A stretch of DNA of 64,000 bases, from contig NW_002060944.1 of the NCBI RefSeq assembly GCF_000150275.1, forward strand, positions 8,518,159 through 8,582,158, given 5' to 3'. A program made the translations under genes and the position numbers. A model generated the notes under the pieces. The model was not told the DNA's origin. It made no database searches and worked only from the letters and a program-made list of their open reading frames with translations. Within the stretch, counting starts at the first letter, position 1, and each line of letters opens with the position of its first letter. Origin of the DNA: Trichoplax adhaerens (taxonomy: Eukaryota; Placozoa; Uniplacotomia; Trichoplacea; Trichoplacidae). Below, piece by piece: positions 44,101 to 58,600 of this stretch.

Positions 44101-47100
44101 AAGTAATTTTCAAATAGTCTACCTAGAAGATGATTCTTATTCAATTGATTCAGAACTCTTAATAACTTACTTGCAATAAATTTAAGGATTGTTTTCGTAA
44201 GGCAATAATATAATTCCTAAATTATATTGTAAGATAAAAATAAGAATTATCTAAAAGATGTGTTATCAGTCATTAGAAAAGGTACTAGATACAAATAGAT
44301 AGATTCGATTGTCGGATCAAATGATCAAAATAGGAAATATCACTTAATTAGTACGTAGAAAAAATTATTTCCCGTGGAACGTACTTTGCGCCCAGAATAA
44401 TTTGATCATGTGTTGGATCTTCGACGATAGAATAATAACTTGAGACGTAACTTATTTCAAAGCTACTCTTGATGGAATCTATTCGTAACATATTCAAAAA
44501 ACAATATGTCATAGTTAGCTGACGATAATTACATATGCATGATAATCGACAACGTCATTGAGTTGATGACATCTAATATGCTGCTTAATACAGCCATTGA
44601 TAGACAAGGAGAGTCAATACCAATATAAAAACAACTAATTATGTTGATCATGAAAAAATAGTATATACTCCGTTAAGTAAATAAAGTCCTAAACGGCCGG
44701 GAAACCAATTTCTAATTAATTAACCATAGAGTTATGTAATAGTCTAACACCGATGATAAAGATAATAACATAATATCCTAATTAATTAATAGACTTAATT
44801 GGATTGAGCTTACAATTTGAAAAAAATTTGTGAAAGGAAAGGAAAGAAAGTCAATATTCAGTTCATATGTCGTCACCGTTTTCATTTTACTTTACTAAAT
44901 TTTATAGAATATCACCATGATGACAAGGGCTAAATGAGATTGGATTAATTGATATTTTTTCGGAGTAAGCTCGTTTATTGGTTTCTAACTCAATTCAGTT
45001 TCTGTACATTGCCCTACTTTTCATCTTTTTTTATTTAGTTTGATATAGTTAAAATGATTTTAAAGACTTTCTATTCCTTAGTATGTACTACCGAGAATAT
45101 TAATGCAAAGAATAACCCCAACACTCATTTATTTATAGCCAATTTAGATTATACAGTGCAAAAGTAAAGCATACCTTTAGGATACTTTAAAATTATAAAT
45201 CGTCGATAAATTAATACTAATATCTTACTTTATCCCTTATAGCGATTTATATTAGATAGTAAGCTAGAAAGTTTTGTGATAACGAAAAGAATACTTGTAC
45301 ATGTGACATAAACTACCATACCATGTCTGATCGTCACGGTATAGGTGTAAAATAACGACTAATGATTGGGGTCATTGACGATAAAGTAGATACAATTAAT
45401 GCTTTATTCACAATTCTAAACATGGGTACGGAATGCGGTAGCTATGATCGCCCTTAGTCTTTTCCCACTTATAACTTAATAATAATAGACAAATGCCTTA
45501 GATTGTTACTTATGTCTTCATGTCGACAAATGAAGCGTAACTATAATTATCGCTTTGCTTCTATTGCAAACGAATTAATGACACAAAGAATTGAATTGGA
45601 GTACAATTGTGACCTCATTCTGATTTGCTATTTGTAAAATAGTTAAAATTTTAATTTATGATCGTCATGAACAATATCAAATAAATAAGTTAAGATCGTC
45701 TTGAGGATCTCATACGAAGTTTACAAGAAGAGCGTTGAAATAGTTACAACAATTATCAACAATCTTGACTCATCTTTATCTATAACAAATCAATTAAATC
45801 TGGATTGTACTGTATCAGTAGGAATCCAGTCAGCGGGTGATCAACAGGTGGGATAATCAAATTTAGAATGCAACTTGCTCTCATGGCATCCCACTGTTCA
45901 ATTGATTTGCTAACGTGCCGTTGATTAATCAATCTAACGTAGAACGGCTCCTATCAATCATTAATATAAAGTCTGCCGTACACCAGGCACGAGTATACTT
46001 TTAAAAGTAGTAAATAATATCAGACAATTATAAATAAATCCTATTGATATTTTATGCGGTGTTTGTATTCAATAAACTATTAGGAATGAGATTGCACCAT
46101 CACTCCATTTATTTTCCTTAAAATATTCTAACACTATGGCCGTTACTATTCATCAATGGTACGATGCTGTTTACCATTCATACTAGCTAGTTATTGTTAC
46201 TAACTGGTGTAATTAGAAAAAAAAATTGATTAGGTATAGTGCTGTAAATGTAGATTTATAGAAAGCATAAAATAGAGATGAATTTAGGAAACGATATATT
46301 GCAATTTCAGATATAATTCGTGTGTAACTAGATACAAATAAGATTGAATGGACGTCGTAAAGCTTAATGAATGATTGTGACATCGCTGACTTGCTTTTGA
46401 TGGATTAAAATATCTTCACTTGTTATTGTTAAAGTCTGTTATTTAAAAGTATAAAGTTTTGCTTATCTAATCCATGAATTATTATCTTAAATACACTAAC
46501 TTTGTATAGGCTCCTTTTTATTACGATCAACTAACAGTAAAAAAATAAGCGACATCAATTTCAAGAAAGATATACGTAACAAGAGATGTAACCTATATGA
46601 CCTATTACTGATTTCTATCCCCACAACATCATAAAGTATCAAACTATTGATTTTATAATTAAGTTATCGTTGCATGATCTTCCCGATTTAGATTACAATC
46701 TTTCGCGCATTCGTAGAAAACATATTGAATTATAGTGCTGTGGGATGGTTGAAAAAAATATGAAAGGTCTCATTATTAATTATACGATGGCAGAAATGAA
46801 GTAAAGATCACGCGATATAAATTTTAATCTAATTGATATAAGCATGAGAAAGTTGTAGAATAAAAGAATAATTTTTATTGCGTAAAAAAAGAAAACTAAT
46901 AATATCTATCGATCGGAACAGAACAATACAAAACAATTACTAAAACAATAGCAACGACTTGATGAGATAGATAACAATAAAGTCATTCATCTTTATCACC
47001 GAAGTCTTTTATTTGCGTTCTAATCTTTTTAGATAATACATACAAGAGAAGAGTTATACAATTGGGATAGTTATCTTGGCTCAATTCGTTACCAATACAT

Positions 47101-50100
47101 TATATGATTTGATGATTGCTATGATTATAATAATAAGTCTTATCAATTGAATAGCTCGTTATCTTAATATGAGTAATTAAGATACAGCTTTAAATAAAGT
47201 TTCGATCTAATTAATGATTTACTGATAGTCAATGATTTGAGCCAGGATGAAATCATAACTAAATAGTTGATGACAATAATCTATTGTAGCTTAAGTTAGG
47301 AGAAGAGATTGATGGTTAATTTGGTGGCAGTTTGTAGGATGAAGGAAATTATTCAGTAAGCTGAAGGGGTGGGGAAAATTAGCCAATAGACTGTAGTTTC
47401 CCCTTTTATGACAGGTGATCAACGCTATTGAAGACATCGGCAACAACACAGACGTCAAGACACAAAAAGATGGCAAAAATTAAAATATAAATTCAAACTG
47501 TCAATGTATTGAACGATTATTGGGATTTACTTGTCAAAACAAATCCTATCTAATACGAGAATTATCCGATTTTAGCATTACTACAAATAACAACAACACT
47601 TTCTTCCTGTCATCATGGTGTTAGAATTGAAGAAAAACTAGCTTAATTCAAAATGGAATGATCAGCTTAGTTTTATTGCGTTTACTCTTTAAAACTCAAT
47701 TTAAAATTGATATCCTACTTATTTCTATAAACGACTACCATGATCCTTATTAGCGTCCTATCCAATACGAAAAGAGATAACAATAACAGTACTGACAACG
47801 TCAGTAAAAGTTATTCTGTTCCATCTCTTTTCCCTGCTATAAATAACATAGCCATTCTACTTATTACTCGATATCAGTATTTAAATACATTAAGTATCTT
47901 CAACAGATCAGCCAATAAAGTCAAACGCGAAAGTTAAAATTACTTTTATGTAGATCAGAAGTAATTTACTCTGTCATCGCGTTACATCATCGATCATCAT
48001 ACAATGCAACGAGTTGATTATTCTAGTTTAACTAATTATGTTTTCTATTCATAGCTTTTAATTTCTTTTGTAACAGTCTTCTAATATTGTAGCACGATAA
48101 TTTTTAGCGCCATTGAAATTTGTGGATCATTTTTTAACGATCATAGAAAAATGGAGAAAAAATGGTTTCGTTTTATGTATAGTTGTTCGTATCTGTACAG
48201 TTATTAAATAGGATATTTTATGGTAAATATAAATGATATGAAATGATTTGAAATTGAATAGCTTAAGCCAATAACTCGTTGCTTTTTTACGGCAAAGATA
48301 AGGTTGAAAACAATCATTTTTCATCTAACAAACAACAGCTTGCATCTCTATCCTAGATTTATTTTAATATGAAGGAGATATAATCCTATGTGCATATAAT
48401 TTATGTTTAAGAAATAGAAGACCCTTGCTATATGAAATTTTACTTGAAATCCAAGCCTAATTTGGATTTTCGGCGTCACTATCGGTTGTTTATCGCTTTT
48501 TAACTATTTCTACTGGCTAAGCAAATAACAAAGATCAAATAGTTAAGAGAAGGTCTTTCTTTAATTTATTTTAATATAGATGGAGAGTACAAAGTTACGC
48601 CCTTATATTTAACATCATGTTAATCTTCCCTCTAATAACCTACTGAAAGCTATTATTCCTTCAAATAGAGGATTGCTCATTAATAACGTAATTGGTCGTT
48701 ATTAAAGTGAGAAATACTTGATGTCGCGTCATGTATGCTTATCTTTAGTTCGTTAATGACATTAAAATAATGGATGGTCAATTTTTCTTGACTGGGTAAA
48801 GTTAATCAATACATTTTATGTCCAGAAGTAAAAGCAACACCTGGATAGACCCGATCCCAAAATATGAGCTCGATAACGATGTTCATGCAAAGGATACATT
48901 GTTCAAAATAAATCTATGCACCCTTAATCAGATTAACACCGCAACTGTATACATTTCTACCTTCGTCATCATTTTACTTATTATCTATCGTAGAATTGTT
49001 TTGCATTTTACGAATGGACTGAAATTAAATCAAACTTAACGGTATACAAATAATGATTAAAAATAGGTTCAAAGTCAATAAAACGGCAATAGCTATTAAC
49101 GGAGGAGAGCAAACATTCCTCAGCTTAATTAGCAATAAAATTTAAACTGAATAAAATCGAGTAGTAACACTGTAGTCTATAAGACAATAAATTCTCTGTA
49201 ACGGAATTAAAGCAAGCTTAAAATTACTGCTACTAGACTATTTTTAATTGCTGAGAACTAGTCAAATTCTAACTGTATATCAACAAAAGTACACAATGAA
49301 GACCTAACGATGTACTAGCTATATACGGGTAATTGTGAAGCATACTAAAAGGATAAATCTTTAAATTCAATCTTAAAGTAATTGCTAGGAGTCTAGTACT
49401 AGTGATATTCGGAGTAAATAAATTTATATTAATCTAATTTTAATTTATGGGCCCGTATTGAGATGTACTCATCGGTTTCAGTTAATTAACGTGTCCAAGG
49501 CGTTGTATTATACTACATATTGCAATCTTGGGGCTGATAATTACTATATCGTCGCTACTATGTTAGAATGATAATTAGGAAGCAAGGTAGAGCTACTAAT
49601 AATTTCAAAAGTTAATATATAATATCGCTGCCTTGTGATAAATAGGATTTGCAATTAATATCTAGATCAATATCGGCCATAGTATTTGATTAGAGAAATG
49701 GCCACGTAGGCAAATAATGAATTTATGGCGATTGTTATAAGCGAATTATATAAATGGTCAAATCATTTAAAAATATCACTCTGGCCATCTTTGTTAGAAT
49801 AATTTAAGACGTAACTTGGTGCGAAAAACAAGAGTATCGATAACAGATAAATAATCATCGATGATTCACGGGTATAAATCACGATTAAGCTAAATCCGGG
49901 TAGATTCTGATAATTGATAATCGTATTCTTCCGCATTCAAGTTATATCGATGAAATAGGATTTTAAAGGTGTGCTCAATTGAGATTAATTTAATGGACTT
50001 AGAAGAATACTGAAAATAGCAATAAACTAACCTGTTGATTGAATGACATTTGGTGTTGGAATTTCCAAACCGTTTTGCAGCTTGGGTGATAGAACCATAA

Positions 50101-50134
50101 GAATGAAAATAGTTATCCATGATTTGTCAATCAT
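35127..50134 (-). CDS. SEMA5: Class 5 semaphorin (sema, PSI, seven TSP1, TM), 22 coding exons
   Basis: Exons in order: 50032-50134, 44385-44478, 43906-43945, 43738-43809, 42265-42363, 41952-42042, 40460-40582, 40028-40116, 39788-39820, 39497-39605, 39262-39319, 39007-39139, 38597-38816, 38410-38489, 38041-38117, 37884-37958, 37752-37804, 37543-37665, 37278-37433, 36595-37140, 35877-36245, 35127-35596. All are GT-AG and in phase, giving 1070 aa (human SEMA5A 1074). Sema-propeller marks are [42 protein letters not shown] and [10 protein letters not shown]. The PSI domain has HDPYCGW. Seven thrombospondin type-1 repeats follow, with WSEWSPC and C-mannosylation-type WxxW sites. The fourth is degenerate (WTPWLAVN...RRFRFTC), a class 5 signature. 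One TM span lies near residues 940-964, with a ~106-aa tail holding a poly-Ser run. Semaphorins act at the cell surface through plexins in adhesion and motility. The first three exons, including signal peptide [14 protein letters not shown], rest on phase and weak similarity; the rest is firm. Confidence 0.92.
44479..50031 (-). other. SEMA5 intron 1 (5.5 kb)
   Basis: This is the largest intron in the model, ending at AG before exon 2 and starting at GTTAGT after the signal-peptide exon. No other gene was recognised inside it. Open frames such as 47291-47476 (-) and 48818-49039 (+) show no family similarity. A large first intron is a usual place for regulatory elements; none is identifiable by eye. 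Confidence 0.5.
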
Positions 50135-53100
50135 CTTGGCCTTGTTGATCTTCCTTGCTTACTTATCACTTTCCGTCACTTTTTACACTCGATGTTGTGA
50201 CAACTCAGGACAACAACAGGTTTTGTATATGGATAAGGCCGGACAAAACTAGAATGGGCCAAGTTAATCAATAGAGCAACTGGTTGAGCCAAAAAATGAT
50301 GACAGGGGGTAGTGAATAAAAGCCAGTAATAATAGTGATGCTGTCTTTTAAACTGAAGACAAAGATATTACAGTAGAGGTTATGGCTGATTAAAAGAATT
50401 GGTCCCCAAAAGTCATTGATTCAGAATTGGTAATAGTAAGATGATATATAGCGTAAGGTAATCTCGTCGTCGTCGATTGTTAGTCCAAGGAGAAAAGAGA
50501 GAGAAAAATTTTTTAGACAATAAATGATACTTTCGATGTAGCCAACGATCGATAATTTTCCTATCCAATAGATCATGGGAATAGAATAAATTTGTACAGT
50601 GGTGACGGCTATTCTAGTATAGATTGAATTAATTTATTTAATTCTATCAAGATAATTAAATAATTTAAGAAGGCAGTCTAGTAAAGTCCAAGAGGGTAGA
50701 TGGCGATGTTAATGATGTAATAGAGTGTTGCGCTTGACTAGATCGCTCCTTGCCAATGACTTGTAATAATGTGAAGGTATGTGCGTGTGTATATGTTTAT
50801 AAATGTCGGTTCAATGCTTTCTTCCTGTTGACTCTACCTGTATCACATGAATAAGTTGATTTTTCTAACAACATACTAATCAGTTAACGTAGAGAAACAA
50901 GCGATAACCAGTCGTCAATGGGAGGGAGCTCCTATTTGTTGATCTAACCCCACATTCTTTTAAGGAATCAACGGTAACGACAATAGTTATAAGTCTATTC
51001 AATGCAATACAATCAATAATAATGGAAAAGACAATCAATAGATAAGAATATCTTTAAACAATAGATAACATTGATTGAATAGTGGCATTGCTATAGGCAA
51101 GAGAAAATGACATGCATAGTCTAGACAGGCGTTTCAATGCATCTTAACTTGATGTAACATTCAAGTAATATACAGTCAAGCCGTGATGACGTCCAATGGA
51201 CATTTTTTCAATTTCTCGAGCTGATTTAAAAAAAACCACCTGTTGATATATCATAACAATTCAAATTAGCTCCATAGACGATCATAAATAATCAATATGA
51301 TTGATTTCTCAAATCAGTATTACTGTTTATCTTCTTCATAAGATGACATTAATGGAATAGATACTAAGCAATTAACTAGCTAGTAGTACTCATGATACAT
51401 GCTATTCCAATCATTGTCTTTGTTTAATTAATTAACGATATAAATCAAGCCAGGAACTAGTGGGCTTGCTGACTAGTACAGTTGATGAATCTAATCAAAA
51501 TTAAAACAAGAAATAAAACGCATCTTATTTATCAGTTATTTCATCAAAATAGTACTGTAATCTAATTGCATATTATATAATTATCTATTCCTTATGATGC
51601 CGTTCATTTATCGTCGTAAAATCGGTCTGATTACAGTTATTGACGTGTAGAATCTTAGTGTGTAGCAGTTACAGAGTAGATGTAGTAATACGGTACTCTT
51701 TATGTTTATTCGAAGTACGCTAGCAATATTAATATAAATATCTTGATTAAAAGGTGAAAACGGATATGTGCTATTTATTGGCTTTAATGTTATAGGTTCA
51801 ACTTGGATAAGTGAAATTGATGTTAAGATAATTATAATTCATTGTGAATAATAAATTAGCGATAGTAGAGAATTTCAATGGTTATGTCGCTATTAAAGTT
51901 TATGCTTTGTTAAAAATCTTGAGGCGGTTGTGGGAGAGTACACTAAATTAAGGGTTATTTATTTAGAAAGGTAAAATTCGCTCGTATTTACTTCCAGGAC
52001 ACAGGAGAAGCTTATTTAAATGCTACCATTGATACTAAATCAAATTAATGTTGCAAGAACTTTATATCCAAGCAGGATATTATGGAAAGATCATCGATCA
52101 GGCGGTATATGACCGAAATACTCTAGTTAATAGTACACTGAGTAAGCTTCCGTGAGATGATAGATGCTTGCCTTTAATTTCGCTGAAGCTAGATTAAGTA
52201 TACAGTATGCAATTAGCATATAGTGATTTAGTGATCAATAAAAAAGGTTGATGATCTAATTATCTGTAATGCTGTATTGATAGCAATATCATCGTGACGA
52301 TGAATACGAATTTGCGTCATGAAAGTGGTACTTAAAATGATAATAATACATTACTTCAAGCTGTATTCAACTAAATGATTAGATCACTATGACTTTTACC
52401 ATGAGATTGGATAATAAAAAGGTTAAATGATTGAGAGGAAAGAGGGTATAGTATATCATCAAGTAGATGAGGATAAAAGAAGGCCATATTCAATCATGAC
52501 TGTCATGAATAATCATTAATATTTTTTTCATTTGTTTTTCTATTGAATCAACTCCGCTATCAAAATGAAAACATGACTAATCAATGTGATAGACTATGAT
52601 AAATTATACTCATACTGCTTTTAATCGTTAGTAGGATGTATCTGTCATAATGAGTATAATACAATCATTAATAACAGTAGAATACAATGTTGGTAGCATC
52701 AAGTTATGATTGAATAACGAGGTGAAAGATAGATGCCTCGATTCATCGAAGAGTTAATGATATAATTACTATATCAATTATATCATTATCGATCGTTATT
52801 ATGTTATCTGATCGTAATTAAACTAAGTTTTAAACTTTAATTGGGTACTTTTTAAAATAATTTAATCGTAAAAAATATAAATTTATTTCTTGTCCCTTAA
52901 AAATAACAAGAGGGCATAAGCTATCCGATTATCGATTTAAATTAGTTATTATCGTTGGTTAGTATTATAGGAAGGTTAATAAATTATTCTTTCTTTCTTT
53001 TATTCCTTTGATTTTGGTAGATCTGTTTTGTCCCTCTCCTTTTCTCTACTTTTCTATTCTGATGATGCTTATTCGTCAGTTTTATCCATATTCGTCATCT

Positions 53101-55670
53101 CATTTGAATATAAAGCCAATGATAATAGCTGTGCCGTGACCGATAGAAAAGCAAAAAGTTATTGATCTGTCTTCTTAAGTCAATGGTATAGCTATGAATG
53201 GAGAAAATAACAGGCATAGGTCGATCGATGTCGATTGTATTAGGTAAATGATTGTTATCTATTGAAATCATCTGTTCCTCTATCCCTGACTGATAACTTA
53301 TGATAAGCTTTTAATCTTGTAGCTTTGTTATCGGCATATCAAAGTACTAACTCAGTTATTGTTCATATTTTGACAGTTAATTTCAATAGCTGATTGTTTC
53401 TTTCTAGCTATTGAAATAACCAGTGATTCCAATATAGGATAGGAAGAAAGAGATTTAAGTCCAATAGAAAAATGATCATCATTAAATATAACCATAACAA
53501 TAAATGTTGTATTCATATGACGATTAAATGATGGCATGCCAATCCAACTTGATCGTTATATTTTCAACTCATGTTCAATAGCTATCAACAATATCGATCT
53601 AATATAATAAAAATGATGTTAAATGCATTGATAATTGCAAAATCCTTTCCATACTTCATCGTTAAAACAGAAAAAAAGGAATTTGTACTTCATTCTAATT
53701 ATTGGCTGTTTTTAATTAATGGCAACCATCATAACGCAGCTAGCCTATTGTATTGACGAAAGAAATTCAAAAGCATACACGTTGACTTCAATTTAAAATT
53801 GTAATTACTTCATGTCATGATTGTTTAAGATACTCATAAACGATAAATAAAATGGTAAAATATTTCAAATTTTGTATTTGATAATCGTAATATGCTCTAT
53901 CGACCTATTACATCTATTTGACTACGTCAATTTTCTATTCTAAACAATGATATTAAATGTTGCGTAGAAAGAATCAAAAGTAAAAATTAAAAAAATTAGA
54001 ATAAATTTCTTTTTTCATACAATATAATAGTATTTTCAGTTATGAAGTTCAGACTGAAAAAATTGGAGGTTATCTTTACTATTTCTCTATTTCGATTTGT
54101 CTATTTTTGGCAATAACCTTAAAATCGCCTGATTTCGATCAGGTTATCAAGTTGTTACATTAAATATTAGCTACCCTATCTATTTTTATTATTTCTACTG
54201 TTTAGTTTATCAATTTTAGTCTATATATTACATCTAAATAATCAAATATTTTTTTGACCAGAGCAATAAAATTCTGCTATTTTCTATTGCAAACGTTACC
54301 AGAATGATATTATACAATTGAATTTCAAGTTAATTATCTATCATGATTGTTATATCTTCGTAAGGTAGGACCTAACGAGCCAAGATATTATTTTGTATCA
54401 TCAATTAATTATCATCGCGTGTTTTCTTGTCCTCATAACAAAGCCTGACCGTCCGTGAGGGAAGAGGACAAAGACACAAGTCTTTTATGCATCGTGTAGG
54501 AAACGTCAGTTGTTTCACGCGCACCATCGAATTAGTTATTGCAATCAATGAATCAATCAGTAGATTCTTTCCATAGTTCTCTATTGATCTATTTGTTAAT
54601 TTTGATGATTAGCAAGAGAACGATAGCCCCGTTGTTATATTGATAGCGTTTGTCGTTTGAACCAACGGTAACAAGTTGGTAAACATAATGACATCTTTAA
54701 GTTACTTTAACCATTAACGTTGCCTGTCCTCTGTAACAGTCAGTATATGAGCTCGTACATTCAGCATAGCAATAGAATGCATTTAAAATGAGACCGTACT
54801 GTTCTACATTTATTGATAATTGTAGGATGAAAATTATGTAATTAATCTCTGGGTTAACTATACTTTGAAGAGAAAGATATTGCGTTCAAGTGATTTCAAT
54901 CTATTGAATCTTAATTTTAATGCAGTCTTGATTCCCATTATTTTGATGTAAGTACCAAGCTTAGCAAGTAATTGAAACTGAATTTTTTACTTTTTCATTT
55001 ATTGACAATGATGCCCTCTAACGGCCGTTAGAGCCATCACCTATTACACTGTTGACGTAACCATAAGCGATATGAGAACAAACATATGCGGCGAGTCAGA
55101 AGAACAATACAAATAAATACAATTTTTGACCGTCATGACTAGAATAACTTTCATTAACTGTTATATTTATCCGATAAGACAATACAATATTAAGAACAAG
55201 CTTTCTGACTATCACTATATTAATAATGACAATGATAATTATCATAACCGCAATTAATTTTCCGATTAGTTATAGTAACTGTAACAGCGGCTGTAAGAAA
55301 TGAGCTAACAACTGATTTATTATCTTCTACAGTAAAAGGTCATAAATCAATATCGAATGATTTTATTACCCAAATGAGGATATAACCAACGCGAGGGCAA
55401 TGACACTTAAAATAGTCTCCACTTTAGCGTTTGTCGTACTTTCGTCTTTGTCCATCATAGCTAATAAGGATATTTCGAATCAGTACAGTAGCGGTTATTC
55501 TTATCAATAGTCATTATTGAGATGGTGGAGTGGATTAATTATAATTAATTATTGATGAGATGTAAACTTGATGATAATAATGAGGTGATTCCTTTACAAA
55601 GGTAGTTATCAATTATTGTATCATTTTCATTCCCATAAAAAGATTAGAATGACGGACTTTTTTCTCCTGT
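50135..55670. other. Spacer between SEMA5 start and TSN 3' end
   Basis: No coding exon is supported. The left end should contain the SEMA5 promoter and 5' UTR on the minus strand, and the right end the translin 3' UTR. Frames of about 60 codons at 53352-53537 (-) and 53571-53756 (+) are unconvincing. A short stretch at 54427-54535 is visibly richer in G+C than its surroundings and partly self-complementary (TTGTCCTC/GAGGACAA). A palindrome at 55016 is listed separately. Confidence 0.45.
55016..55033. repeat. 18-bp perfect palindrome with paired TAACGG sites
   Basis: CTCTAACGGCCGTTAGAG is its own reverse complement. It contains two inverted TAACGG hexamers, the core bound by MYB-family factors, overlapping a CGGCCG centre. 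It lies about 640 bp beyond the translin stop codon. Confidence 0.6.
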
Positions 55671-58600
55671 CTATGATGACGGTATTAATCGCCTTATTTT
55701 CATATCGTAAACGATGCCCTCAGCCTTTTTTACTTCATATTTCAATCCGTCATATTTTCTCCTTAATGCATCATTTTTTAGATTTAACATTTTATAAGCA
55801 GCATTAAGTTGTGACAAAAAGGAAGCTATTTTAATAGGTCGCTGATAATCTTCGTGGATTACACAGTTGACAGCAATCCTTGTCTAAAGTTTGCAATATA
55901 CGGAAAAGTAATCATAATTAGAATATGAATGGCGAAGAATAACTTTCAAGCTAGAAATAATAATATATCATAATTACTGTCAATCTTACTAATTCCGCGG
56001 GCAATAATAATACTCCTTGTAAGTAATCTTCGAGGGTAATATGGAAACCATCAGCTTTGTCCGTACTTACTAAAGTTTTATTAATAAAGGCAGGTACGGT
56101 AAAAATTAAGCAATAGAATATAAAAGATCTTTATTGACCAGTAATAGTACAACTTGATATCCAGTTAGTTTACAGGAGGTACATCACAAGTTTTAAGATG
56201 ACTAAAAAATTATAACATTGTTTAAGCAATGCCGTCACTAATTAGTACCAGATGTCCGATTACAAAAACATTCTACATCGTTCTGTAAACTTACACCTAC
56301 TTCATAATAGTTAATTAAACTAAGAGTTTTTAACTATTTAATTAGTTTCTAGTCGTAAAATATACATAACAGATAATTCAATTCAAAGCGAGCATACCAT
56401 AAATAACAATATCGTAAATTAGGTTACCTCCCAGTAATTGCGCAACTTGATCCCGCGTTACTAAAGTATCTTCTTCCATATAGATAATTAAACTACATTG
56501 AAATACTAAATTTTGCATGATGTGATGCCAGTGATCGGCATACCTAAGACGAAAGATAATATAACCAACTGTAATATCACGTTAATTAAGGCAATTAATG
56601 AGATAATATGAATAAGTCTATTGTCAGCGAAAACAATTTATTTTGTCGAACTGAGCCCTTAAAATAACACCTTTCATTCTACCTGTAATAATCCGATAGA
56701 GGAAAAGTTTTTTGCAATCCAGTTATATCTTCTTTGACTTTTGAGAATAATTTTCTGGCATGATTACATATCTCTGTCACTAAGAAAGTCCAAGGAAATA
56801 GCACCAATTAATATACGACAGACATAAAAATCATATTTATTTGAACATTCCATCATCTATTCTCCACCCACAACCAATCTAGCCATCGATGATGACAACT
56901 CATTAGCAAGATGTTATTATTACAAATTATATTACAGTCGATAAATCAATCATAGGTGAAGGCTATTTATGAAATGGAGTTCAAGTATAAGCCGCCCAAC
57001 TACGATATTGTCCTGAGTGTATTATAAACAGTAACGTTATTGATGACGTTGACGTGATATACGAATATGAAGAGTAATACTGATTAATTTTATTTAGCTT
57101 AGAAGAATTTGGCTGATTTTATATAGGGCGAATGACTAATTATAATGTAACAAAAACTGTACATGTATCTTAATGTCGATGTGGAAATGATTTGTTACAA
57201 ATGAGTGTTAAAGTAACAAAATTTTCGAAGTTACGGTAGGCCTAACCTTTATTTCCAACCGTCACATACATGCGAAAAATCGTTGTATTCAATTACCAGA
57301 CCATTTTAATTACCCAGTAAAACGAACCATCGACTTGTGTATACACAATCATTAAATGACTAATTGACCTTGGGTCAATAAAAGCATGACGGAAATAGGC
57401 TATTGCCATTGCTATCATCTCTTATAGTTATGATACGATAAACGATTCTAAAATTACTCAATTAGGCGAAGTAGAACAACATTACGTTTCCTTACTATCG
57501 TAACAAACATGTGGATCGATACTACTTCAAGATTGTCATCCTGACAATCATTTTAGCAATTATTTTAATTTTATAGTATTAGCTTCGCAAGAATAAGAAC
57601 AGCAATTATTACCCGAGTCCAAGTCGTAATTGATTTTCACCTCGGGCAATATTTTCGTCCATAACAATAGCTAACAATAACTTCGAGTCCATTGTTGTTC
57701 TTGAATAGTGAAAATATTTGTCCAAGTATTACTAGCAACAATAGGTCATGATTTGACTAAATTGAGGTTAATCTAACCAACAATATTAAATCTAGATGCC
57801 ATAGGCATTATACTGTCGTTACTCTACTAACTACTAGTCGATTATAACTCATTGAAATCCTTGAAATTTTCAAGTACATACGATGGATGAATTATTTATT
57901 ATACAATTGACACAGTGATCTTTTTATATCTCTTGTGTTAATAATTGTAATCAAACGGAATACAATCTTGCGAATAGTGCGATATAAACAGTCGTAAACT
58001 ATATTTCTTTACATCTACAACCCTCTGGTTTACATTATCGCATTACGGAGGAGGACAATCAATTTAAATTTCATGGGGCTACGATAATGTTTAAAACGGT
58101 CATGGAAGAAAGTCGTTATCACGGCAATTGTTTTGACAAAGGATCGTTAAAAATTTTTTAAATTAGACGCAAACTTTCTCTCTATTAAAACAATAAGAGG
58201 ATAATAATATCTATTATGCATTTACCTAAGCTTAGGCAATTCGATCAAATTAATTAGAGCGTTACAGTATACTCTAACGCGCTTTTTTTCTTGTCGATCG
58301 TTTAAAATTTACCCTCCTAGAGGAGAATATCCTTACTCCTTACCAAATATAACTATAGATTCGATATTAACGCCATAGCATCTTTAACTACCCTTTCATG
58401 ATCCATTATTACAGGTTATAGTTTTGGATATTCCACTAAGATTAAAATTGGATAGGATAACTGTCTATAGTATGCGCAGTAACGATGTGACCGTTATGCT
58501 ATGTACTTACAGTACTACTATATTGTACAGGGTACAGTAGGTATGGCGTACCTAATACAAAATTCATTCGGTCGCTAGGCAACATATCTGCACATTTTAG

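Noticed and set aside
45780-45940. Minus open frame containing [12 protein letters not shown], tested as a missing SEMA5 blade-1 exon
   Set aside because: Its cysteine would duplicate the one already supplied by 43738-43809, and no donor gives the right phase; the exon pair 44385-44478 and 43906-43945 fits better.
47291-47476. 61-codon minus frame in a G+C-richer patch of SEMA5 intron 1
   Set aside because: Sequence does not resemble any semaphorin segment and splicing phase does not fit.
50043-50252. 69-codon + frame with a strong hydrophobic segment
   Set aside because: Antisense to the SEMA5 signal-peptide exon; the hydrophobicity is likely a mirror of the antisense coding and no gene family is recognised.
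58256-58285. Hairpin followed by a T run, considered as a Pol III gene or terminator
   Set aside because: Arms are imperfect and no A-box/B-box pair is present upstream.
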